Part shown: in pieces, positions 28,484-39,101 of the stretch
How positions within the stretch are numbered: position 1 is the stretch's first letter
Layout of the letters: each line of letters begins with the position of its first letter
NCBI RefSeq assembly: GCF_040958095.1
Contig: NC_091158.1
Location: forward strand, 32,943,803 to 33,007,802
Reading direction: 5' to 3'
Origin: Procambarus clarkii
Lineage: Eukaryota > Arthropoda > Malacostraca > Decapoda > Cambaridae
Length of the DNA stretch: 64,000 bases
Made by a program: the position numbers and the translations under genes
The notes under the pieces: model-generated
Seen by the model: only the letters and a program-made list of their open reading frames with translations
Database searches by the model: none
What the model was told of the DNA's origin: nothing

Positions 28484-30162
28484 TCAGAGACAGGGGGTTC
28501 GACCACTGAAATGGGAGGGGATGGAGTGACAGTCAGAGGGAGGGGGTGAGGAAGAAAGCGAAACCTTCTTACCAGCCGGAGAGGAGGAAGGAGAGGAGCC
28601 AGGCTTACATTTCTGATTCGAAGAGACAGGAGTTCCAGGAACAACGTACCGGGCGACAGACTCAATGGTCTCAGCAGGAGAAGAGGAACGAGAGCGAACA
28701 ACACGAAGATTGCTGGGAGGATGATGGATATCAGCCTGGACAGACAGGTGGCTGTGGAGGGTCAAGAGACTGGGGAAGGGTCGGGAAGAAAGAGTGGGGG
28801 GAGATGGGGAAGAAGACAAAGGAGATATGATGGACTGGGTAGGAAGGGGGGAAACCCCAGATGGAGAACCGGGAGGGAGACTATCCGGGACAGGAGGCAA
28901 AGGAATAGGGGAGGTGGTGGTGGGTGTGGTCGGGTTTAAGGCCTGGAAACGGTTGTGAGACTGAGAAAGACGGGAAGGACGAGGAGAGGTAGAACGCAAC
29001 ACGCGAGCGTAGGACACGCCCGCGAAAGGGGTGAGACGACGAACTTGGCGTCTCGCTTCAGGAAAAGACAAACGATCACGATGCTTCAAGTTGAGGACGG
29101 CTTCTTCGAGTTTGTAGTGCATACACGAGCGTGAGAAGGTAGGGTGGGATTCACCGCAATTGAGGCAGCGAGCCTGGGGAGAAGTGCACTCGGACTTAGA
29201 ATGACTATCGTCCACACACAAGGGGCACAGATACACAGTACTGGTGCATTTGAGGACACCGTGCCCGAACTTCCAACACTTACTGCAAAGTCTAGGAGAG
29301 GGAACGTACTCCTGTAGCAGTACATTCCCTCGAATACAGAATATTCCTGCTGGTGCCAGATGCTCCTGGCACCAGCAAGAATAATAGAGGGCGGAAGGGC
29401 CCTACTATCAAAGGTTATTTTTACAACTCGAAGGGGCTGACGGCGACGACCACGAGGGGGTCGAGTAAACGTGTCCACCTGGAGGACAGAATGGCCTTGG
29501 GCTTCGAGGATATGTTTAATATCCTCATGGCAATCTTTGAGGTCCCGAACACCAGTTGCAACATGGTGTGGGAGAACAGTGCCAACACTGGCATTTAACC
29601 GAACGTTTTTGGAGACCCGAACAGGGATCTCTCCAATGCAGGATAAAGCGGCTAAGCGATTAGCTGCACCCTGAGAAGGAGCAGCGACGACACGCGTACC
29701 GTAACTGGTGGTGTTAAAAGTAACAGAGGCATCTACTGAATCAACAAGGTGTTTATGGAGGGAGAAATAGTTAGGAGGAGTAGAATCCAGATGGTGGAGA
29801 TCAAAGTATTTAGCCCACGTAGCGGGACCAAACAAGGCGTTGTAGGTACTATTACGGGAAGGGATCGTGCGAGTGCGGCCGTGGCGGGGACGGCATTGAG
29901 AAACCCCAAAGAGAAAGGGGGTAAAAGGTGCAGTAGTCACAATGAGAGACGAAGCCGTGCCAGGGGACGAGGTGGTCACCACTGGGGGCTGGGGACTCGA
30001 CCCTACCGCAGAGGAGGGAGGGGAGCTGGGGGGAGTAGTCAGGTCGTCGGGGCCCAGTGCAGCGGGGGCTACAGGGCCTGGTCTTCCAACACAGTCCGAC
30101 TCAGGGGCTTGGTCGCCCACCCCACGAGCCTGAGAAGGAACAAGGGAAACATTATCAGCCAT
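28484..30162 (-). pseudogene. LINE B ORF1 (nucleic-acid-binding gag-like protein), frameshifted
   Basis: The first frame (from ATG about 30162, MADNVSLVPS; an upstream in-frame start lies at 30189) has a Pro/Ser-rich N-terminus, then a globular segment (STYNALFGPATWAKYFDLHH, NTTSYGTRVVAAPSQGAANR). After a frameshift near 29240 three CCHC-type knuckles follow (LCSKCWKFGHGVLKC, LCPLCVDDSHSKSEC, CLNCGESHPTFSRSC) and a Ser/Pro-rich tail. The arrangement is typical of ORF1 from I/Jockey-group LINEs, which coats the RNA. Confidence 0.78.
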
Positions 30163-30698
30163 GAAAACGAGGAAAATACTTTCATTCACGAATGTGCCCC
30201 CACACCCACCATGGAACTACAATTAGAGGCAGGACAACCAACAAGAAGCTAACGCCGATCTTGCCGGGGCCCCCTAGAGGTGCGTCGTGAGTATACGCCC
30301 CACAAACTACACCTTAAGAACCGTGAGTCCGTCGAGAGCGGGTTCTGTGACGAAAGGAGTAATGACAATAAAAGGTTCCCCTCGCTCGCGACGTTGGGTA
30401 CTACAGTCCTATGGGTGTAAGAGTATGCCTCCTCATACACCCGGGCGTCAAAATAGAAGAAGTCCAAAGGAAAAATCAAATCAAACAAAAAGTCAGCAGG
30501 AAACGACAAGCAGATAGGAGAAGACGGGGGGAATAAAACGAAACAGAAGAAAAAGGAAAAGGCGTCCAGTAAAATTCGTGAGGACCGCAGCAGGAGCACA
30601 AGGCTACAAAAAGACAGGGGACCGCCCTAAGAAGCATCACACTCCGGCAGCCATCCACCAAGCCCCTCCACGGCAGCAGCGAGCTGGACAGGGAGGGG

Positions 30699-30712
30699 AA
30701 ATCTTACTAAAG
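30699..30712. repeat. Target duplication of LINE B, right
   Basis: AAATCTTACTAAAG, identical to 24511-24524. Confidence 0.88.
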
Positions 30713-30784
30713 CGACCTTCTGAATCATGAATACTCATACTCCGCCCAATTGAAACAAAAGCAAGTATCACTTAGTGGGCCTGT
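30713..30784 (+). mobile_element. LINE A fragment, 3' UTR (continues from 24524)
   Basis: AATACTCATACTCCGCCCAA and GTATCACTTAGTGGGC match the 3' UTR of the full LINE A on the minus strand at about 35345-35410. The fragment is cut at GTGGGCC, where a Penelope element begins. Confidence 0.8.
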
Positions 30785-31993
30785 ATTCCTCTTGACATAC
30801 CAGAAAACAGTCTAAGGAAACTACTCCAAGCTTGTACTAAAGAGGCACCTTTCTTGAGCCCGGATGGATACATGTATAAGCAAGTAGATGGGGTCGCCAT
30901 GGGTTCTCCCCTAGGTGTCCTGTTTGCAAACTTCTACATGGGTACCATCGAGCAAAAAGTCTTAGTCGACATGAACTTGAAACCGGCCATATACTGCAGG
31001 TATGTTGACGACATTTTTACACAGGTACCTGATGTCAGACATCTGCAGGAGCTGAAGGAGGCATTTGAGCAGAATTCTGTGTTGCGTTTCACTTACGAGA
31101 TGGAGAAGGATGGGAAGCTGCCCTTTCTAGATGTAACAGTCATGGAAAGGAGCGGAGTTTTCCACACTGCAGTCTACACGAAGGAAACAAACATAGGAAT
31201 GTGCCTGAATGCCAACAGTGACTGCCTGGACAGGTACAAGAGGAGTGTTGTTAACGCTTATGTCGACCGTGCTCTCAGCCACAGCTCAGAATGGAAGCAA
31301 GTCGACGAAGAACTCTGTAGGGTAAGGCAGGTCCTAGTCAACAACGGCTTCTCCAATGGTTTCGTGGAAGACATCATAAGAGGGAAAGTGAAACGCCATG
31401 CAACCTCTGAAGAGACAACTAACACAACACCTATACTGCCTATTAGACTATTTTACATGAACTTCTTTTCCACAGCCCATAAAACGGAGGAAAGAGTGCT
31501 GAAAGATATTGTTAATAGAAACGTTATCCCTACAGACAAAAATCAGAAGATACAACTGACAATTTACTATAAAACCAAAAAAACGGCCAGCCTACTCATG
31601 AGAAACTCTCCAGACACAAAGCAGAACGTTTTAAAAGTGACCAACGTCGTCTATGCCTTCAAATGCCCTCTTGTTGATTGTAAGCCTCAAAAAACTCAGT
31701 ATATAGGCAAGACAACAACATCTCTTTCCAGGCATTTAACGATGCATAAGCAACAGGGCTCCATTAAGGAACATATAGCCTCTTCCCACAACCAAACCAT
31801 CACCAGAGAAATCTTAACAAACAACACAGAAATCTACGATAGATACAGCGATAGCAGGCGGCTCGACGTCTGTGAGGCACTACACATCAAGAAGTCAACA
31901 CCAGCAATCAACACCCAATTAATGCACAACTATATTCTACCCACTTCAAGACTCCGCTCCAATATAGAAGCATCAAGAAATATGGGCCAATAA
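30785..31993 (+). pseudogene. Penelope reverse transcriptase and GIY-YIG endonuclease (5'-truncated)
   Basis: One uninterrupted frame of about 400 codons. RT motifs: DGVAMGSPLGVLFANFYM, then YCRYVDDIFTQV (catalytic YVDD) and LPFLDVTVMERSG. GIY-YIG region: VVYAFKCP, QYIGKTTTSLSRHLTMH, SIKEHIASSHN, EALHIKKSTPAINTQ. The fingers and N-terminus are missing; the first readable residues are PLDIPENSLRKLLQACTKEA with no natural start. Apart from the truncation the frame is intact, so decay has been slight. GIY-YIG-bearing Penelope elements use the nuclease for target cleavage. Confidence 0.88.
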
Positions 31994-32190
31994 AAATAGG
32001 CCTTCTGCAGTTACCTACTTGTAATACCTGTTTGTATTTCATTGTTTCGTGTTCTGTCTTGTGTTAAAAGTTTATTTTCACCTCATCCAAAACTATTGTA
32101 ACATGTCACTTCACCCAAATGTAGGTATAAAAACTCGAAATAATGTTTAAGCTCTTTTTAGTTAAAGTTGTGTATGTTTGTGTAAATTAA

Positions 32191-32245
32191 AGTCTTTGAA
32201 AATGTAATAAGTTTTACGAAACGCGCTCAAGTGTCGCGTCAGACT
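32191..32245 (+). ncRNA. Hammerhead-like ribozyme 4 (most complete; U3-A8 variant)
   Basis: AGTCT (32191-32195) pairs with AGACT (32241-32245) as stem I; core TTGAAAA (32196-32202); an extra T; stem II GTAA/TTAC; GAAA (32218-32221); stem III CGCG (32222-32225) with CGCG (32235-32238); TC just before the cleavage point. All conserved hammerhead parts are there, with core pair 3-8 changed from C-G to U-A. It lies 10 bp before the ATG of the next Penelope unit, the position known for Penelope hammerheads. Confidence 0.6.
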
Positions 32246-32255
32246 AGAAATAAAA

Positions 32256-32396
32256 ATGAATTTTGGAGAATTGATCTTTGAATTACCATCAACCGTGAAA
32301 AGAAACGTAAGAAAGATCGAGAAAATTCGTGTTAGAATTATTAATCTTACTTTTTCGGTCATATTTAATAATATATATCTACAGGAAAGACTGCTA

Positions 32397-32400
<4 letters not shown>
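32256..32400 (+). pseudogene. Penelope N-terminal frame, truncated by (TA)n
   Basis: MNFGELIFELPSTVKRNVRK, then VRIINLTFSVIFN. The same start occurs at 21671 and 49460. The true protein ends here because the TA tract begins; the poly Ile-Tyr continuation is not real. Confidence 0.65.

Positions 32401-32483
<83 letters not shown>
32396..32483. repeat. (TA)n microsatellite
   Basis: TA tract followed by a T run. Confidence 0.95.
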
Positions 32484-32870
<387 letters not shown>

Positions 32871-33049
32871 TATATTAACGTTTCTGATATGTTCAATTTC
32901 ACAATGCTTGTGGGTGTACAATATTTTTTGTTGTTCTATTGTCTGTGGAGATATAGAGATTTTATGGTTTACCGACTCTAGAACATGCAGCATATAGCTG
33001 TCCATGAGAGAAGCAATCCATGTCTAGATATAAACCGCACAATTCTAAA

Positions 33050-35020
33050 GATTGGCCCTGAGCTTTGTTGATGGTGATTGCAAACTGCCAATCGAATTGA
33101 AATTACAATATCTTAAGTTGAAATGGAATATATGTTGGAATAATAGGAATGCGAGGAATGAGGACATCTTCACTATTCAAAGGTCCTGTCAAGATTGGTG
33201 CTTCTACGACGTTGTTGATTATTTTTTTTTACTGCCAGGCGCGTGGCCTTGCAAAGTTTTGGCCGGTTGATATTTTGCAACATAATAATTGGCAAGCCGA
33301 ATTTCAATTGACGTACGTGTGTTGGTATCCATGGTAGATCGAGTGAATTCGACAATTCTGTTGGATAATTAACCGTTTCATCTGCTTCCTCAACAGTGTC
33401 GACGGACTTGTATGTGACTGCCTCGCTTTGTATGTTAGACTGAATAATATTAAGTTCTTAGACGCCTTTGTTCTTGTCCGCAAGAACAGCTCGTTCACTC
33501 AGCCAATAGTGATTCTTATAATTGGTTTGAATATTGGGAAATACTTTTTCAACCAATTCTTCTTTTGAAGTCACTAAATTCTAGAAGTTATGAGGCAACG
33601 AAGTTCGTCCTGAGGTCAGGTCAACCAGCACGTTTCTGTTCCCAATTTTCAGAAATTGGTGTGAGAATATCTCAGCTGATGGATCGTTTTGCAGCTGGAC
33701 ACTCATATTTGTAGTTAATTTTAACGGTTTTACGAGGCGCCATAAAGTAGAGTATTTCAGTGTAGCATTTATTTCGTTCGCTGGTGTCAATCGAGGAATT
33801 ACAGGTAATGTTTGAATGAAATCTCCTACAAGCAATATTAATATGTTGCAAATGGTCTGATGTTTCCACACAAATCTTGTAATGATCGATCAGGAACCTC
33901 GAGTGATTTTTTGTGGGCCATTGTGCATTCATCCCAAATAATAAGTTTACATTTCTGCAATACTTTTTCCATGCCAGACCCTTTGGAAACGTTGCACGTG
34001 GGAGTTTCAATGAATTGCATTTTCAATGGCAATTTCAAAGCCAAAGTAGCAGTTCTTCCATCCGGTAGCAATTTCGCAGCTATTCCGGACTATGCAGGGG
34101 CTAAGGTTATGTAATTTTGTGATCGAAATGCTGCCAAAATCAATCTAATTAGGAAGGTTTTACCAGTTCCTGCTGGAACATCTAAGAAGATTTCTCCAAA
34201 CCCGTTATTGACAGTATGAATTATTTGATTGTAAATGCCTTTTCGCTCAAGCGTTAGCTTAGGAATATTTGATTGCAGATACGACAACAGATCACCCATG
34301 TTGTCATTTTGTTCATGACGCAATTCTACATCGAACAAAGCAGCAGCAGATCGATTCGCATTTGCAATTGATTGAGAACTTTGTTCGCGATTTCTAAGCA
34401 CAAATCTTCAATCATTGCCAACGCTTCGTTGTAGATTTTGCCGTGTAATCCATGTTCATATTTGAATTATCATTGAGTATCCGACGGATAATATCTAGAG
34501 CCATGTGCGATTTATATTTCTCCCAAAACCCTGTTGGAGATGCAGGAAAGCAGGCGGTCAATATGATTGCAAACAATGCACAAATTTGATTTGGATGTGA
34601 CGTGTTGGACGCATGTTAATGCATACATCCCAGTGCCAGTTGTTCTCCAATAAATGCAGAGCTTGACATGCACTACAGAAAGTGGCGGGTGTAACGACGT
34701 TGACAAATCTCAATTGCTGGAAAGACTTTGGACCGACTACATTTACCAACAGCATGCGAAGAAAGAAGCATTCATCTTGACTGGGATGCACGGTGTACAG
34801 TCTTCCTATCATAGTTTATTTGAATATGTCATGTTGTCCGTCGACTCGCTCTCCTCGTTTGTGTTGTTCAAATGATTTTCTACTGGCATTCCATGTGTAA
34901 TACGTAGGCACTTCCGAAATCAGCAGTGTTTCCGCAAACACATCATTTTAACATAACGTGAAGAAAGCAGTTAACGTTGTAGCCGGTGGATTCATAGCAG
35001 TTTGTTGCACATTTGCCGCT
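33050..35020 (-). pseudogene. Helitron helicase (PIF1-like), Walker A and B intact but frame broken
   Basis: From right to left: TYYTWN motif near 34890, LYTVHPSQDECFFLRMLLVN and GPKSFQQLRFV (34812-34700), IANANRSAAALFD, NNGFGEIFLDVPAGTGKTFL with a perfect Walker A (about 34205-34150), LPDGRTATLALKLP, Walker B LIIWDECTMAHK (about 33950-33915), LVGDFIQTLPVIPR (about 33835-33795), VQLQNDPSAEIFSHQF, and the final NHHQQ-S block near 33075 in another frame. Several frameshifts and stops break it. Helicase unwinding is the motor of rolling-circle transposition. The Rep domain is not in the window. Confidence 0.82.
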
Positions 35021-35289
35021 GTGAAATAAACGTGTTGTCCATTTTCTTGTTTTTAAGACAAAAACAAAAAATACTAAAGAAATATTTATATTCAAACGCA
35101 GATCAATCGACACAGTTCAATTTCACCACCAATTGCACTGAAAAATAAATAGAACAGTTAAAAAAAAATTAAATGAAAAACAATGAATTAATAAACATAA
35201 ACCATACCCATGAAATGCACGGTATGTTAAATGACCCAGCTCATTTCTAACACAATATTACGCAAAATAATTAAATCAAAATGAAAATA

Positions 35290-35300
35290 AATTTATCAAT
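35290..35300. repeat. Target duplication of LINE A, left
   Basis: AATTTATCAAT, identical to 40958-40968. Confidence 0.85.
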
Positions 35301-35386
35301 TTTTTTTTTCTTTTCTTTTTAGCAGGGATAATTCTGCGCGGGCCCTAAGCCTCTGGCTGGCCCACTAAGTGATGCTTGTTTCTGTT

Positions 35387-38300
35387 TTACTTGGGCGGAG
35401 TATGAGTATTTATGACTCGTACGGTCGCTTCAGTAAGATTTTGCCATATGTGTTTAACAACTTCCTCTGCTCTGTTGAATCGAAGTTGAAATCTTAACGG
35501 GTTTGTAACTGTGCACTGTGTTAGATAATGTTCCAGCGGTCTGTCGGGCATTTCTCCACAGTGTTGACATTTCCTCTCATCTTCCGGAACCTGTAAGCCT
35601 ATTTCCCATGCACATGGGTATCCAAGCCTGATGCGATGTAAGTGCACTTCTGTTGTTCTACTGCCCACTTTCATCAAACTAAGTGGTTCGTAGTTGGTTG
35701 AATTCTTGTACCAACCCGCAGAACCTGATGTTGCAACTGCTGTGTTGTGGTCACTGTACATCTTTCGCATTGCTCTGTTTCGAATTACTTTCTTCATCTG
35801 GGATAGACTCTGTGGTATGTAAATGTCTACACTTCTCCTCTTAGTAGCAAGTTTTGCAGCTTCGTCTGCAATGTCATTTCCTAATAGTCCCACATGACTT
35901 GGCACCCAGTTGATAAGTACCCGTCGGCCTTGTCGTTTGAGTGTGTGCATAAATGATAAGACATTTGTGATCAGATGGATGTTATCACATATGTGTTCTT
36001 GTTGCAAGGTTTCAATGGCGGTCCTCGAATCTGTATGGATGATAACATGTTGTCGGTGTTCAGCAAGAGCATGTTCCAAAGCCTTTTGAATGGCTAGCAT
36101 CTCTGTTTGTAAAGTCGAACACCCATTTGAGAGCCTCCAACTATATACAGAGTTTCCTGCTTGAACTGCAGCTCCGGTTTCTTGTCCCTGCTGGTCCACT
36201 GACCCATCCGTGAAGTAAGTGAAGCTGTCGGATGCCATGTTTGCTTCTATATGCATCTGTGCAATGTTACGTAGCAGATGAGGATGTGTCTGGTTCTTCT
36301 TTCCTTCAAGAGCCATAATCTTAAAGTCTGCTGGCAGAGATTCCCAAGGGGCTTGTATAACAAAGTCTGCATGTATGTCGTCGACAATCCTCTCAGTCGA
36401 CACTCCACCTGTTGCCATTGGAGGCTCTTCTGTCCAGAGTTAGTGCTCCAGTGATTATATCTTTAAGTGAACTGATTCTAGGTCTAGTCAATATCTTGGT
36501 CAGCATGCACGCAGCAATCCCCTTTACCCTTATTTCAATCGACGTTAACTTTGTTTCTAGTCTTAGGTTCAGTATTTTAGTCCATCTGGGAGCACCTGTT
36601 ATGACTCGCAATGCATCATTTTGAAGAACCTCAACGTTTGCCCACTGACCAGGAGAAAGAGTGAGTAAGGCAGGCGCTGCATAATCAACCAGGGAACGAA
36701 CGGCGTGTATGTAAAACATTCTCAACACTCTGTGTCCCGCTCCTAGACGGGGCCCTGTGATTGCTCTCATTATATTTATTCGTGACTTTGCTTTCTCATT
36801 TAGATATTGAATTTGCTTATGGAATGTCATTTTAAAATCAATCCACACTCCGGGGATATCGATATTGTGTAACCCACTGAAGGTTAATGTCTTGAATGCG
36901 TAGGTGCCTGTCTGGAGTGTTGCCACCTAGTCTCATCGCCTTAGACTTCTGTGCAGATATTTTTAGCCCTAAAACACTGCATTCAGATGCCACTTTATCT
37001 AAAGCACCTTGAGCTTTATTTAGAAGTGAAGGACCCGTAATGACTAATGCTAGATCAACAGCATAGCTTAGCAATGTAACCCCTTCTGTAAAGGACATGG
37101 TAACAAGGTTTTCCATAAGGATGTTAAAAAGACTAGGACTGAGGACTCCTCCTTGTGGAGTCCCATTCTCGTGCAAGTGGTAGTCCGACACTTGTCCTAG
37201 CAACTTTACTCTGGCATACCTGTGACTTAGGTAATCTTGAATCCGTGCTAGCATTTTCCCCTTCACACCTTTTTTTAACTAAGGTGTGTAGTATTGCTCG
37301 CTGGCTTGCAAGTTCAAACGCTTTTTCGAGATCAAGGAAGACCACTATAGCTGGACCCGAGTTAACTGTTCCTAGTAATGTTGCTATGCAGTTGGCAGTA
37401 CCTACTCCTCTAGTGAAGCCAAATATGTGTTTATGAAGGTCTCCAGTCTTCCACAGTAGCCTATTTAAGACCATCCGTTCTGCAGTTTTACTAACGCATG
37501 ATGTTAATGAAATGGGTCTGTAATTGCCAGGTTCTTTCGGCTTAGGAATCGGTATGATGTCTGCTTTCTTCCAAGAGGGTGGTAGTTTGCCTTGCTGCCA
37601 AGACGCATTGATGACGTCCAATATCCCTCGTTCTCCAGCAGGACCTGCATGTGCGATCATTGTGTATGTAATGTTATCAGCACCTGGTGCAGTGTCCTTA
37701 CCACCTTTTTGGGCTCTGCTTAGTTCCTGTTCGGTGAAGGGACAGTCACATTCGTCATTTATAGCTATGCCCTCATGAATGACTGTCATCCTCTCTTGCT
37801 GCCTTCGGACCATTGCAGGAAGCTGATATGAAGCTGTTCTTTCTGCAAATTGGAGAGCAAGTCTCTCAGCCTCCTGCAATGGTTGAATACATGCCTGTGG
37901 CCGGGCTGGTCGACCTGATATAGTTTTAATCTGACCCCATATCTTGCCAAGACTACTATGTTCATTTAGAGTTTGACACCACTCAAACCATCGTGCCTCC
38001 TTTACTTCTCTAGAAACTCGTCTTGCTTCAGATATCACCGCTCGTAGCAGAGTTCTTCCTGCTGGTGTGGGGTTTCTCTTTAGATGTTTTCTGAAGATGT
38101 TGACTCTTTGGTTCTGTTCTTTAACTTCATTACTATAGAACCAATAGTTCTTTCGTTTTGTGTTACCTGTGATAATGATTGGAATAGCTTTGTTCGCAGC
38201 AGCTGCAACGGCTTCCTGCAGATTGGTCTCGTGTATGTTCAAATCCTCAGGTGGCGTGTACGTTGCATACCATTTGTCAAGTTCTTCTTGGTATACATTC

Positions 38301-39101
38301 CAATTGGCCTTTCCTAAATTCCACCGTGGCTGCGCAGGTGGTGGAGGAGGTCGTGCCAGGTTTAGTGTCGTGACAGTAGCATAGTGGTCACTGGTGATCA
38401 CCGGGTCTACTTCCCACTTCGCCTGTTGCTGGAGTGCTGTTGAGATGAATGTAAGATCAAGGGAACCTCCTTGAATGTGAGTGGGTTCCCCAGTGTTGAG
38501 AAGTGTAATTTCAGGTACTTCTCGCAGAGCTGCAGCTAAATGGCGGCCATCTGCATTGGCTGGCCCAGTTGCACCTAACTCTGGATGATGAGCATTAAAA
38601 TCTCCAGCAATAATTACATTTTCCTGCGTGGCCAAGGCAAGCACTGCCTCTGCTTCTAGTGTACGTCTAGGGGGCTTGTAGACGTTGTATATGAGGAGCT
38701 CAAAATTAGCCATATTCACTGTAACTGCTAATACCTCTACTCCATCCCCACATGAAACTGAGTCTATTGTCTTGCTGGGTATGGTGTTTCTGACTAGGGT
38801 CATTAATCCTCTGTCAACCCTGCTCATTCGGTAGAACATAGTGCTGATATCCAGCTAATCTGAAGGATTTCGTGGCTGGGAAAAGAGTTTCTTCCAAAAC
38901 GATTATATCTGCTTTCGTGCTGATTGCAGCCTCCTGAAGTGTGTGGTTTTTATTTCCAAGACCTTGTATGTTCCACTGCAGAATTCGTAATGGCCAGACG
39001 ACGGGTTCGGTTGGTGTCGCCTGTTCTACTAGAACTCCTCCTCGGAATCGACCTCTATATCCTCCGCCTCGCAAGTCGTATCGCTGCAAATCGGACTGCA
39101 T
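35387..39101 (-). pseudogene. LINE A ORF2: endonuclease, reverse transcriptase, RNase H, three frameshifts
   Basis: Probable start ATG 39101, overlapping the end of ORF1 by about 70 bases. Endonuclease: ILQWNIQGLGNKN, IIVLEETLFP, then after a frameshift near 38830 IIAGDFNAHHPELG and ITSDHYATVT. RT: IIPIPKPKEPGNYRPISLTS, VVFLDLEKAFE, a frameshift near 37265, NGTPQGGVLSPSLFNILM, then LLSYAVDLALV: the catalytic YADD reads YAVD, so polymerase activity would be lost even with the frame restored. A frameshift near 36900 leads to the thumb, and another near 36415 to RNase H (YFTDGSVD, LQTEMLAI, IIHTDSRTAI, VPSHVGLLGNDIADEAAK, all four acidic positions present) with a C-terminal CQHCGEMPDRPLEHYLTQC finger. 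Confidence 0.88.

Larger units (their letters stand above)
24525..30698 (-). mobile_element. LINE B, full-length I-superfamily retrotransposon, inactive
   Basis: 6.2 kb, minus strand, exactly bounded by a 14-bp direct repeat and inserted into a LINE A fragment. Order on the minus strand: 5' UTR (from 30698), ORF1 with CCHC knuckles, then endonuclease, reverse transcriptase and RNase H. The 3' end TAATAATTACTAA (plus 24525 onward in complement) resembles the TAA-rich ends of I-type LINEs. Multiple frameshifts separate the domains. Confidence 0.85.
30785..32400 (+). mobile_element. Penelope-like element copy 2 (5'-truncated, plus start of next unit)
   Basis: Contains the C-terminal half of a Penelope polyprotein, a terminal region with a hammerhead-like motif, and at 32256 the N-terminal start of a following unit (MNFGELIFELPSTVKRNV through FSVIFNNIYLQERLLP) cut by (TA)n. 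It abuts the LINE A 3' UTR on the left. Confidence 0.82.

Noticed and set aside
28546..30252. Plus-strand frames between 28.5 and 30.3 kb
   Set aside because: Opposite strand of LINE B ORF1, which has zinc knuckles on the minus strand.
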